Origin: Pseudomonas marginalis
GTDB lineage: Bacteria > Pseudomonadota > Gammaproteobacteria > Pseudomonadales > Pseudomonadaceae
NCBI RefSeq assembly: GCF_024169655.1
Contig: NZ_JALJWV010000001.1
Span: 4,694,001 to 4,758,000, forward strand
Direction: 5' to 3'
DNA length: 64,000 bases
Shown here: positions 57,301 to 64,000 of the stretch, piece by piece
Numbering within the stretch: position 1 is the first letter of the stretch
Layout: each line of letters opens with the position of its first letter
Made by a program: the position numbers and the translations under genes
The notes under the pieces: model-generated
Database searches by the model: none
Told to the model about the DNA's origin: nothing
What the model saw: only the letters and a program-made list of their open reading frames with translations

Positions 57301-59621
57301 CAGGCCTTCGTCTCCTGCCAACCCTGCAGTTGGTAGCGCACGGGCAGGCTACGAATGCGCTTGCCGGTGGCGGCAAAAATCGCATTACACAACGCCGGCG
57401 CAATCGGCGGCACGCCGGGCTCACCGACACCCCCCAACGGCACCTCGCCCTGTGGCGTGACCAGGTGTACCGCAACGACCTTGGGCGCCAGGGACATGCG
57501 CGCCACTTCATACATATGGAAGTTATCCTGCTGGACCTTGCCGTCCTTGAAGCTGATCTCGCCCAATACCGCGTTGCCCAGGCCCATCACGCAGGCGCCT
57601 TCGAATTGCGAGCGAATGCGTTCCGGGTTGATCTGCGGGCCGCAGTCCACGGCGATATCCGCCTTGTGTACGATCAGCGTGCCGTCGCCTTTGACTTCGA
57701 CCTCGATCACCGCCGCCACATAGGTGACGAAACTGTAATGCACCGCCAGCCCCAGGCCTCGGCCCTTGGGCAGCGCGCGCCCCCAGCCGGCGGCCTTGGC
57801 GGCGGTTTCCAGCACCCCGCGCAGGCGGGCGGTATCGATCGGGTAGCGCTCCGGGGATTCGCCGTAGTTCCACTCATCGCTCAGGGTTTTCGGATCGATC
57901 TGACGATCCGGTCCGAGTAGCTTGAGTTGGTACTGCAACGGGTCCTGACCGGCCTTGTGCGCCAGTTCATCGACAAAGCTCTGAATCGCAAAGCCGTGGG
58001 GGATGTTCGACACCGAGCGATACCAGCCAACCCGGGTGTGAGCTGCAGCTTCGGGGTTTTCCAGGCGCACATTGGGAATCGCGTAGGCCATGTTGGTAAA
58101 GCCCATGCCCAGCTCGAACGCCGCCTCATGGTTCATGCCCGGCGCAAACAGTGCAGTGATGCTCGGCGCGACGGTGCGGTGCAGCCAGGCAGAAGGCAGG
58201 CCGTCCTTGTTCAGGCCAGCCTTGAGGTACTCGGCGGAGACCGTGTGGAAGTAGGAGTTGTGGATATCATCTTCGCGGGTCCACTGCACGCGCACGGCCT
58301 TGCCAGGGAACTCCTTGGCGAGGATGGCCGCCTCGACCACGAAGTCCGGCTTGGACTTGCGACCGAAGCCGCCGCCCAGCAGCGTGACATTGATGGTCAC
58401 GTTATCGAAAGGCAGGCCCAGGCGCTCGGCAACGCGCTCGCGGGTCACCTGCGGCGCCTGGCTTGGCGCCCAGGCGTCGCACTGGCCCTTGTCGAAACGG
58501 GCGATGGCAACCATCGGTTCCATCGGCGACTGGGCCAGATGCGGCAGGTAATAAGCGGCTTCGAGGGTGCTGTCGGCATCGCTCATGGCCTGGTCGAGGG
58601 TGCCGGTGTTGCGCACCACTTTGCCCGGTTGCTGCGCGGCCGCTTCCAGATCCTTGCGGTAATCGATGGAGTTGTAGCCGGCGTTGACGCCGTCATCCCA
58701 GACAATGCTCAGCGCTTCACGGCCCTTGATCGCCGCCCAGGTGTTGCTCGCCACCACGGCCACGCCGCCCAGCGGCTGGAACTCCGAAGGCAGAGGGCGG
58801 CTTTCGATTTCGAGGACCTTGATCACCCCCGGCACCTTCAACGCCGCACTGGCATCGAAGGATTTGACCTTACCGCCATAGACCTGCGGCCGTGCAATGG
58901 TGGCATAGAGCATGCCGTCGAAATGCACGTCCGCGCCGTAGACTGCGCGACCGTTGACGATATCGGCACCATCGATGGCCTTGACGCCCTCTTTGCCGAT
59001 GTAGCGGAATTCCGACGGCTGCTTGAGGCGCAGCGTGTCCCGCGCCAGCACCGCCAATGCACCGGCAGCGGCGGCCAATTCGCCATAGCCCAGGGCGCGA
59101 CCGCTGGGCTGGTGGATGACCTTATGCAACTGCGCACGGCACTCGCCCAACGGGACTTTCCACTGGTCGGCAGCCGCCTGTTCCAGCATCGCACGCACAC
59201 TCGCGCCGCAACGCCGCATCGGTTCGAACCAGTGGCGCATGCTGCGCGAGCCATCGGTGTCCTGGTTGCCGTAACGCACTTCGTCGCCCGGCGCCTGCTG
59301 GACCCGCACATGGGCCCAATCGGCGTCCAACTCATCGGCGACCACCAGGCTCAGGCTGGTACGCACGCCCTGGCCCATTTCCGAACGGTTGCAGATCACC
59401 GTCACGGTACCGTCGGTGGCGATGCTGACGTAGACCTTGGGGTCATCGATCAGCCCATGGGGCATGGCATCGCCGCCATATTTCTTGACGGCATCAGCGG
59501 CAAACGCCTCGGGCAAGCCCCAACTGGCGGCGATCACCAGCGCGCCGGTGGCGCCGACGCCCTGCAGGAAACCGCGGCGGCTGAGGTTATTGAGGACGAA
59601 ATCAGCGGGTAAGAGGCTCAT
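57300..59621 (-). CDS. Molybdopterin-binding subunit of a xanthine dehydrogenase-family hydroxylase (IorB-like)
   Basis: A 773-residue exported molybdenum-cofactor subunit. It begins with a twin-arginine signal (SRRGFLQG, residues about 13-20), like isoquinoline 1-oxidoreductase beta subunits. Blocks include RSEMGQGVRTSLSLVVADELDADW, GGGFGRKSKPDF and, near the C-terminus, GGVGEPGVPPIAPALCNAI with the catalytic Glu. Family members oxidise aldehydes or N-heterocycles. The start is the ATG at 59621; the frame to 60095 is an artefact overlapping the 2Fe-2S gene. It overlaps the 2Fe-2S gene by four bases and is followed by XdhC and MocA. Confidence 0.9.
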   Translation of the reverse strand: MSLLPADFVLNNLSRRGFLQGVGATGALVIAASWGLPEAFAADAVKKYGGDAMPHGLIDDPKVYVSIATDGTVTVICNRSEMGQGVRTSLSLVVADELDADWAHVRVQQAPGDEVRYGNQDTDGSRSMRHWFEPMRRCGASVRAMLEQAAADQWKVPLGECRAQLHKVIHQPSGRALGYGELAAAAGALAVLARDTLRLKQPSEFRYIGKEGVKAIDGADIVNGRAVYGADVHFDGMLYATIARPQVYGGKVKSFDASAALKVPGVIKVLEIESRPLPSEFQPLGGVAVVASNTWAAIKGREALSIVWDDGVNAGYNSIDYRKDLEAAAQQPGKVVRNTGTLDQAMSDADSTLEAAYYLPHLAQSPMEPMVAIARFDKGQCDAWAPSQAPQVTRERVAERLGLPFDNVTINVTLLGGGFGRKSKPDFVVEAAILAKEFPGKAVRVQWTREDDIHNSYFHTVSAEYLKAGLNKDGLPSAWLHRTVAPSITALFAPGMNHEAAFELGMGFTNMAYAIPNVRLENPEAAAHTRVGWYRSVSNIPHGFAIQSFVDELAHKAGQDPLQYQLKLLGPDRQIDPKTLSDEWNYGESPERYPIDTARLRGVLETAAKAAGWGRALPKGRGLGLAVHYSFVTYVAAVIEVEVKGDGTLIVHKADIAVDCGPQINPERIRSQFEGACVMGLGNAVLGEISFKDGKVQQDNFHMYEVARMSLAPKVVAVHLVTPQGEVPLGGVGEPGVPPIAPALCNAIFAATGKRIRSLPVRYQLQGWQETKA

Positions 59622-60088
59622 GCCTTGGCCCCCTGCAGATGCGTCGAAGCCTGGCGGATCGCGGTCTTGATGCGGTTGTAGGTGCCGCACCGACAGATAT
59701 TGCCGACCATCGCCTCTTCGATCTGCTCGTCGCTGGGGTTGGGGTTGGTTTTCAGCAGCGCGGTGGCCGACATGATTTGCCCGCCCTGGCAGTAGCCGCA
59801 CTGGGCCACGGCGCTGTCCAGCCAGGCTTGCTGCACGACCTGGCCGATCGGGTCGGTGTGCAGGTTGTCGATGGTGCTGACGGCCTGGCCCTTGACCGCG
59901 CCGATCGGGGTGATGCAACTGCGCGCTGGCGCGCCGTCGATATGAATGGTGCATGCGCCGCACAGGCCCATGCCGCAGCCGAATTTGGTGCCGTTGTAGC
60001 CCGCCACATCGCGGATCGCCCACAACAGTGGCATCTCCTCGGTGACGTCCAGTTGATGGTCTTGGCCGTTGAGTTTCAGGGTAATCAT
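59618..60088 (-). CDS. 2Fe-2S subunit of a molybdenum hydroxylase (IorA-like)
   Basis: A 156-residue electron-transfer subunit with two [2Fe-2S] clusters. The plant-type cluster is CGMGLCGACTI with a later Cys; the second is CGYCQGGQIM and CRCGTY near residues 98-137. With the molybdenum subunit it forms a two-subunit hydroxylase without a FAD subunit; electrons would go to a cytochrome or azurin-like carrier in the periplasm. First gene of the operon. A perfect palindrome with a UUCG loop lies about 107 bases upstream. Confidence 0.92.
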   Translation of the reverse strand: MITLKLNGQDHQLDVTEEMPLLWAIRDVAGYNGTKFGCGMGLCGACTIHIDGAPARSCITPIGAVKGQAVSTIDNLHTDPIGQVVQQAWLDSAVAQCGYCQGGQIMSATALLKTNPNPSDEQIEEAMVGNICRCGTYNRIKTAIRQASTHLQGAKA

Positions 60089-60194
60089 TGGGCACGCCCG
60101 CCTATTTTCTGCTTTTAGGGGCGAGCCATCTGTCGCGAAAGGTATCGCTGGTTCGGGTGCGCGCAGATTGGCTCAGGCTGAGGAGGCTCTCTTG

Positions 60195-60212
60195 TGAAGA
60201 CGAATCTTCACC
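60195..60212. promoter_or_regulatory. Perfect palindrome with TTCG loop upstream of the hydroxylase operon
   Basis: GTGAAGA-CGAA-TCTTCAC, perfect 7-bp arms. On the minus strand, which is the operon's coding strand, the loop is TTCG, a very stable tetraloop if transcribed. It could be a leader hairpin or a repressor operator. Confidence 0.5.
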
Positions 60213-60275
60213 GGGCCTTTGATGGAGCATGGGCTTAATGTAAACCAAAAATCCGTAAAGTGGCCGAGCAGAAAC

Positions 60276-60306
60276 GCAAACGCCCCGAACCAGTCGGGGC
60301 GTTTGC
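60276..60306 (-). terminator. Hairpin terminator of dctA
   Basis: A 13-bp stem (GCAAACGCCCCGA / TCGGGGCGTTTGC, five-base loop) 37 bases after the dctA stop. The T-run is short, so it is strong by stem but not by tail. Confidence 0.7.
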
Positions 60307-60342
60307 AGATTGCGGTGGGCGTCAGTTCACCCCATCAGCGTC

Positions 60343-61674
60343 TTACTTGATCACCGGCGCAGGGCCTTCGGCCACGCCCAGGTCATCTTCTTCACGGGTG
60401 TCGGAGATACCACGACCACCGGAAGCCAGCTCGACTTGCAGCGTGTCTTCGTCCAGTTCGTTGACCCACTTGGCTACCACCAGGGTCGCCACGGCGTTAC
60501 CGACCAGGTTGGTCAGCGCACGGGCTTCGGACATGAAGCGGTCGATACCCAGGATCAGCGCCAGGCCGGCAACCGGCAGGTGGCCTACGGCCGACAGGGT
60601 CGCGGCGAGGACGATGAAACCACTGCCGGTCACGCCTGCAGCGCCTTTGGAGGACAGCAGCAGCACCAGCAACAACGTGATCTGGTGGGTGATGTCCATG
60701 TGCGTGTCAGTCGCCTGGGCGATGAACACGGCAGCCATGGTCAGGTAGATCGACGTACCGTCGAGGTTGAACGAGTAGCCGGTCGGGATCACCAGGCCAA
60801 CCACGGATTTCTTCGCGCCCAGACGCTCCATCTTGATCAGCATGCGTGGCAGTGCCGATTCAGACGAGGACGTACCCAGAACGATCAGCAGCTCTTCACG
60901 GATGTAGCGGATCAGTTTCAGCACGCTGAAACCGTGCGCGCGGCAGATGGCGCCGAGCACCACGACTACGAACAGGACGCAGGTGATGTAGAAGCAGATC
61001 ATCAACTGGCCCAGTTGCACCAGCGAGCCGACACCGTAGGCACCGATGGTGAACGCCATGGCGCCGAGGGCACCGATTGGCGCGAGCTTCATGATCATGT
61101 TGATGATGTTGAACATCACGTGGGCGAAGCGATCGATGAAGTCCAGCACCGGCTTGCCGTAGGCACCCAGGCGATGCAGGGCGAAACCGAAGATCACCGA
61201 GAACATCAGCACTTGCAGGATGTCACCGTTAGCGAATGCGCCGACGATGGTGTTCGGGATCACGTTGAGCAGGAAGCCAACGATGCTCTGGTCCGCACCG
61301 GCCGTCACGTAGGCCGCGACTTTCGAAGCGTCCAGGGTTGCCACGTCGATGTGCATGCCGGCGCCCGGCTGCACAACGTTCACCACGAACAGGCCGATCA
61401 GCAGGGCGATGGAGGACACGACTTCGAAGTACAGCAGCGCGTAGCCGCCGGTTTTGCCGACCGATTTCATGCTCTGCATGCCGGCGATGCCGCTGACAAC
61501 GGTGCAGAAGATGATCGGGGCGATGACCATTTTGATCAGTTTGATAAACCCGTCACCCAGCGGCTTGAGGGCCACGCCGGTCTGCGGGTAAAAGTGACCG
61601 AGCAAAATACCGATAACGATGGCAACGATCACCTGGAAATACAGGGATTTGTACAGTGGCTGACGAGTCGTCAT
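60343..61674 (-). CDS. dctA: C4-dicarboxylate transporter DctA
   Basis: A Na+/H+-coupled symporter for succinate, fumarate and malate, 443 residues with about eight membrane helices and two re-entrant loops. Signatures: FYPQTGVALKPLGDGFIKLIKM, the serine-rich GTSSSESALPRM re-entrant loop, GYSFNLDGTSIYLT and DRFMSEARALTNLVGNAVAT. I chose the ATG at 61674; the frame upstream covers the promoter. It has a near-consensus sigma-54 promoter and two palindromic sites at enhancer distance, as in rhizobial dctA regulated by DctB/DctD. Confidence 0.95.
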   Translation of the reverse strand: MTTRQPLYKSLYFQVIVAIVIGILLGHFYPQTGVALKPLGDGFIKLIKMVIAPIIFCTVVSGIAGMQSMKSVGKTGGYALLYFEVVSSIALLIGLFVVNVVQPGAGMHIDVATLDASKVAAYVTAGADQSIVGFLLNVIPNTIVGAFANGDILQVLMFSVIFGFALHRLGAYGKPVLDFIDRFAHVMFNIINMIMKLAPIGALGAMAFTIGAYGVGSLVQLGQLMICFYITCVLFVVVVLGAICRAHGFSVLKLIRYIREELLIVLGTSSSESALPRMLIKMERLGAKKSVVGLVIPTGYSFNLDGTSIYLTMAAVFIAQATDTHMDITHQITLLLVLLLSSKGAAGVTGSGFIVLAATLSAVGHLPVAGLALILGIDRFMSEARALTNLVGNAVATLVVAKWVNELDEDTLQVELASGGRGISDTREEDDLGVAEGPAPVIK

Positions 61675-61700
61675 TGTAAAGTTCCTCAATCGTCCCGTGT

Positions 61701-61714
61701 GGCAAATATCCGCC
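61701..61714. promoter_or_regulatory. Third, degenerate copy of the 14-bp palindrome, in the dctA leader
   Basis: GGCAAATATCCGCC differs from the consensus GGCGGATATCCGCC at two positions in the left arm. It lies between the sigma-54 start and the dctA ATG, so it is in the leader. Confidence 0.4.
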
Positions 61715-61809
61715 ATTGCCCACGGCACTTGAATTGCGAACCCTCCTGCACTGGAGGGATTTGTTGTTTGCGAGACCTGTAGGACCAAGCCTGCGCTGTA
61801 GTACTTATC

Positions 61810-61824
61810 GCAAACGCCGTGCCA
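61810..61824 (-). promoter_or_regulatory. Sigma-54 promoter of dctA
   Basis: On the minus strand: TGGCACG-GCGT-TTGC, matching the consensus at all defined positions with GG-N10-GC spacing. Predicted start near 61798, giving a leader of about 124 bases. Confidence 0.85.
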
Positions 61825-61902
61825 CTTTTCTGAAACGGTCTGAAGCCCCTTAGACATAAGGGTTGGAGGGATTAAGCCGTGCCTCACTGCGGCCCGTCAG
61901 GC

Positions 61903-61957
61903 GGCGGATTTCCGCCAACTCATCGAATCTCGTCCTACAATTTGGCGGATATCCGCC
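61903..61957. promoter_or_regulatory. Two 14-bp palindromes, likely DctD enhancer sites
   Basis: GGCGGATTTCCGCC (61903-61916) and GGCGGATATCCGCC (61944-61957), 41 bp centre to centre, about four helical turns. They are centred about 112 and 153 bp upstream of the predicted dctA start, the usual place for sigma-54 activator sites. They also lie 57-111 bases upstream of the AraC-family start codon, so that regulator is an alternative binder. Confidence 0.65.
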
Positions 61958-62013
61958 TTGTCGCAGTACCGGGCGATGGCTACCATCCGCCCTTCCATGG
62001 ACGAGGCCCTTGC

Positions 62014-63012
62014 ATGCGTGAACGTACCATCGCCAGTCACTACGCCCGAGCGGCCCTCGGCGGTGCGCGCCGGGCAGGCTACGACTACTCGGGTCTGTTG
62101 CAGCAGGTGGGCATCACCCCGGAACTGTTGACCGAACCCCGCGCCCGCATCGCGCCGGAACAATTTACCCGGCTGTTGCAAATGCTCTGGCTCGCGCTGG
62201 ACGACGAGTACCTGGGCTTTGCCGAAGGGCCGAGCAAGCGCGGCACGTTCGCCATGATGTGCCACGCGCTGATCCATTGCCGCACCCTGGAGAAGGCTCT
62301 GGAACGCGGCTTATTGTTTTATAGCCTATTCCCACAAGGTCCGCGTTGGCATCTGACACGGGAAGGCGAAATGGCCCGCTTGAGCCTGGACGACTCACAG
62401 CTAGGCGACCCAGATCATTTTCTCAGTGAATGCCTGTTGGTGATCTGGCATCGCCTCGGCAGTTGGTTGATCGGCCAGCGCATCCGTCTGCACCAGGCCA
62501 CGTTCAGCTACCCGATGCCGGCCCACGCCAGCGAATACGACCTGTTGTTTCCCTGCCCACAGGTGTTTGGCGCACCGAACAGCAGCCTGGTGTTTCCTGC
62601 CCGTTACTTGAGCCTGCCGCTGCTGCAGGACGAGCGCACCCTCAAGCATTTCCTGCAGCGCTCCCCCGCCGACTTGCTGTCGCGGCCCGATGAGGGCGAC
62701 AGTTTGAGCAGCCAGATCCGCCGCCTGCTCAGCCGTGACCGCACGCCCTGGCCGGACCTGGACGCCGTTGCCCAACACCTGCACATCAGCCCGCAGACCC
62801 TGCGCCGGCATCTGCGTGAAGAAGGCAGCAGTTTTCAAGCGCTCAAGGATGAGTTGCGGCGGGACATCGCCATCTACCATCTGGGACGCGCGAACTTGTC
62901 ATTGCAGGAAATTGCCGAGCAGCTCGGGTTTTCCGAGCCATCGGCGTTTCATCGGGCGTTCAAGAAGTGGACGGGGTTGACGCCGGGGGCCTACCGCGCG
63001 CAGGAAACCTGA
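62014..63012 (+). CDS. AraC-family regulator with AraC-like arabinose-binding-type N-terminal domain
   Basis: A 332-residue regulator of the OruR/CdhR-like type: N-terminal region about 1-200 (LLQQVGITPELLTEPRARIAPEQFTRLLQMLWLALDDEYLGFAEGPSKRGTF) and a C-terminal double HTH (VAQHLHISPQTLRRHLREEGSSFQALKDELRRDIAIYHL, then IAEQLGFSEPSAFHRAFKKWTGLTPGAYR). The ATG at 62014 has GAGG upstream; the open frame extends back over the control region. It is divergent from dctA, but relatives often control a distant amino acid or carnitine pathway. It converges with the PhoQ-like gene. Confidence 0.9.
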   Translation: MRERTIASHYARAALGGARRAGYDYSGLLQQVGITPELLTEPRARIAPEQFTRLLQMLWLALDDEYLGFAEGPSKRGTFAMMCHALIHCRTLEKALERGLLFYSLFPQGPRWHLTREGEMARLSLDDSQLGDPDHFLSECLLVIWHRLGSWLIGQRIRLHQATFSYPMPAHASEYDLLFPCPQVFGAPNSSLVFPARYLSLPLLQDERTLKHFLQRSPADLLSRPDEGDSLSSQIRRLLSRDRTPWPDLDAVAQHLHISPQTLRRHLREEGSSFQALKDELRRDIAIYHLGRANLSLQEIAEQLGFSEPSAFHRAFKKWTGLTPGAYRAQET

Positions 63013-63033
63013 TGAGTCACATCAGCCGTAGGG

Positions 63034-63996
63034 TCACAGGGCCGGAAAGTGAATCTTGAACGCCGCGCCCCCCAACGGTGAGTCCCCCAGGGTCAGGCGT
63101 GCGCCGTAGCTTTCAATGATGTCCTTGACCACCGCCAGGCCGATCCCCTGCCCCGGGTGCTGGCGATCCAGCCGCTCGCCCCGTTGCAGAATCCGCGCGC
63201 GCTGGTCGGGCGGCACACCGGGGCCGTCATCTTCGATGCACAGCTCAATGCCTTCCAGGCTTTCCACCAGCCTGATGCGCACTTCGCTCAGGCACAGGCG
63301 GTAGGCGTTTTCCAGCAGGTTGCCGAGCAGTTCCAGCAAGGCGCCTTTTTCGATGGGCACATCGCACTCGTCCGGCAACTCGAAGGACACCTTCACGCGC
63401 TTGTCGCGGTAGACCTTGTCCAGCGTGTCACACAGGCTTTGCAGCACCGGCTGCAGGCGCACCTGATGGCGTACCAAACCGCTTTTACGCAGGCTGGCGC
63501 GCTGCAATTGATAGCTGATCTGCTGGCTCATGCGTTCGATCTGCGATTGCAGCACCCAGGCCTGGTCGCGGTCTTCGGGGCGTTGGGCCATGTCTTCGCT
63601 CACGCCTTGCAACACCGCCAGCGGGGTTTTCAGGCTGTGGGCCAAGTCGTCGAGGGAATCGCGGTAGCGGGTACGCTGCTCGCGTTCACTGTGCAACAAA
63701 CGGTTGAGGGACCCGGTGAGGCGCAGCAGTTCGCGGGGGTGTTCTTCGCTGAGGCTTTCGCGGGTGCCGCCTTCGATCTGGTCCAGCTCCTGGCTCAGGC
63801 GCCGCAACGCTTGCAGGCCCCAGGTCAGGCCCAGCCAGAGCAAGGTCAGCAACACCAGCAACGCCGCGCCGAAGCCCAGGTAGAGGTTTTCGCGCAGGCC
63901 TTCGAGGGTCAGTTGGTATTCGCGCACCGGTTGCAGCGCGACGATGCTGAACGCCGCACTCTTACCGCCGAGCAGCTTGACCTCAACGTCATACAC
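63034..63996 (-). CDS. phoQ: Sensor histidine kinase, PhoQ-like (5' end outside window)
   Basis: A partial sensor kinase; the coding frame runs out of the window at the right. Visible are the end of the periplasmic sensor, one transmembrane helix (YLGFGAALLVLLTLLWLGLTW), a HAMP-like region, the phospho-acceptor block DDLAHSLKTPLAVL and the ATPase domain (NLLENAYRLC, DDGPGVPP, GQGIGLAVVKDII). The H-box is the form seen in Pseudomonas PhoQ, which senses Mg2+ and antimicrobial peptides. A PhoP gene is expected just upstream, outside the window. Confidence 0.85.
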   Translation of the reverse strand: MYDVEVKLLGGKSAAFSIVALQPVREYQLTLEGLRENLYLGFGAALLVLLTLLWLGLTWGLQALRRLSQELDQIEGGTRESLSEEHPRELLRLTGSLNRLLHSEREQRTRYRDSLDDLAHSLKTPLAVLQGVSEDMAQRPEDRDQAWVLQSQIERMSQQISYQLQRASLRKSGLVRHQVRLQPVLQSLCDTLDKVYRDKRVKVSFELPDECDVPIEKGALLELLGNLLENAYRLCLSEVRIRLVESLEGIELCIEDDGPGVPPDQRARILQRGERLDRQHPGQGIGLAVVKDIIESYGARLTLGDSPLGGAAFKIHFPAL

Positions 63997-64000
63997 GAAG

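Larger units (their letters stand above)
61675..62013. other. Divergent control region between dctA and the AraC-family gene
   Basis: No gene lies in these 339 bases. It holds the dctA sigma-54 promoter and three copies of a 14-bp palindrome, all annotated separately. The AraC-family gene promoter must be in its right half but is not obvious. Confidence 0.6.

Noticed and set aside
59622..60095. N-terminal extension of the Mo-subunit frame
   Set aside because: It overlaps the clear 2Fe-2S gene and is arginine/glutamine-rich nonsense; the TAT signal marks the real start at 59621.
1..64000. Prophage, insertion sequence, tRNA or rRNA genes
   Set aside because: Nothing recognisable was seen: no transposase, integrase, phage structural gene, tRNA cloverleaf or rRNA sequence.

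Overview
The window is a stretch of chromosome from a fluorescent Pseudomonas of the P. fluorescens group. This is judged from the protein sequences, from gene order shared with other pseudomonads (etfA-etfB / ETF-QO / moaA / TetR / rgsA / tatD / holB / tmk / mltG / pabC / fabF / acpP / fabG / fabD / plsX / rpmF / yceD / yceF / sppA / HAD / rluC / rne) and from several REPIN-type palindromes of the kind described in P. fluorescens SBW25. Most of it is housekeeping DNA. I see no prophage, insertion sequence, CRISPR array, rRNA or tRNA.

Layout. 1-7 kb: the end of a crotonase-family gene, a PlsC-type acyltransferase, a CorA-type channel, a class I glutamine amidotransferase, and a fatty acid oxidation pair (FadB-like multifunctional protein and thiolase). 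7-18 kb: a 31-residue membrane peptide, a cytochrome c, the operon circularly permuted ATP-grasp / alpha-E / transglutaminase, a RraB-family protein, small secreted or unknown proteins, a MocR-type regulator, and an operon of one periplasmic binding protein with two lipoproteins. 18-22 kb: etfBA and, divergently, ETF-ubiquinone oxidoreductase. 22-30 kb: AraC regulator and alcohol dehydrogenase, then an L-arabinose uptake locus (IclR regulator, AraH, AraG, AraF, SDR dehydrogenase). 30-35 kb: an operon of GntR regulator, ADP-ribosylglycohydrolase, NCS1 permease and PfkB kinase. 35-52 kb: moaA, the sRNA RgsA, DNA replication and fatty acid synthesis genes, ribosome-related genes, sppA and rluC. 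52-56 kb: rne with a leader of about 700 nt. 56-60 kb: a molybdenum hydroxylase (2Fe-2S and molybdopterin subunits) with XdhC and MocA maturation proteins. 60-64 kb: dctA, an AraC-family regulator and a PhoQ-like kinase cut by the window end.

The most interesting signals are regulatory or concern uncharacterised operons. (1) The ATP-grasp/alpha-E/transglutaminase operon has a near-consensus sigma-54 promoter and an upstream NtrC-type palindrome, which suggests a nitrogen-limitation role for a system of unknown chemistry. (2) The GntR/ADP-ribosylglycohydrolase/permease/PfkB operon resembles E. coli yegTUVW with a different transporter; it looks like an undescribed nucleoside or N-glycoside salvage route. 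(3) dctA has a sigma-54 promoter with two near-identical 14-bp palindromes at enhancer distance. (4) A PsrA-type operator abuts the ETF-QO promoter. (5) Besides RgsA there is a second candidate sRNA at about 11.44-11.54 kb. All functional statements rest on reading the sequence and on family knowledge; no searches were run.
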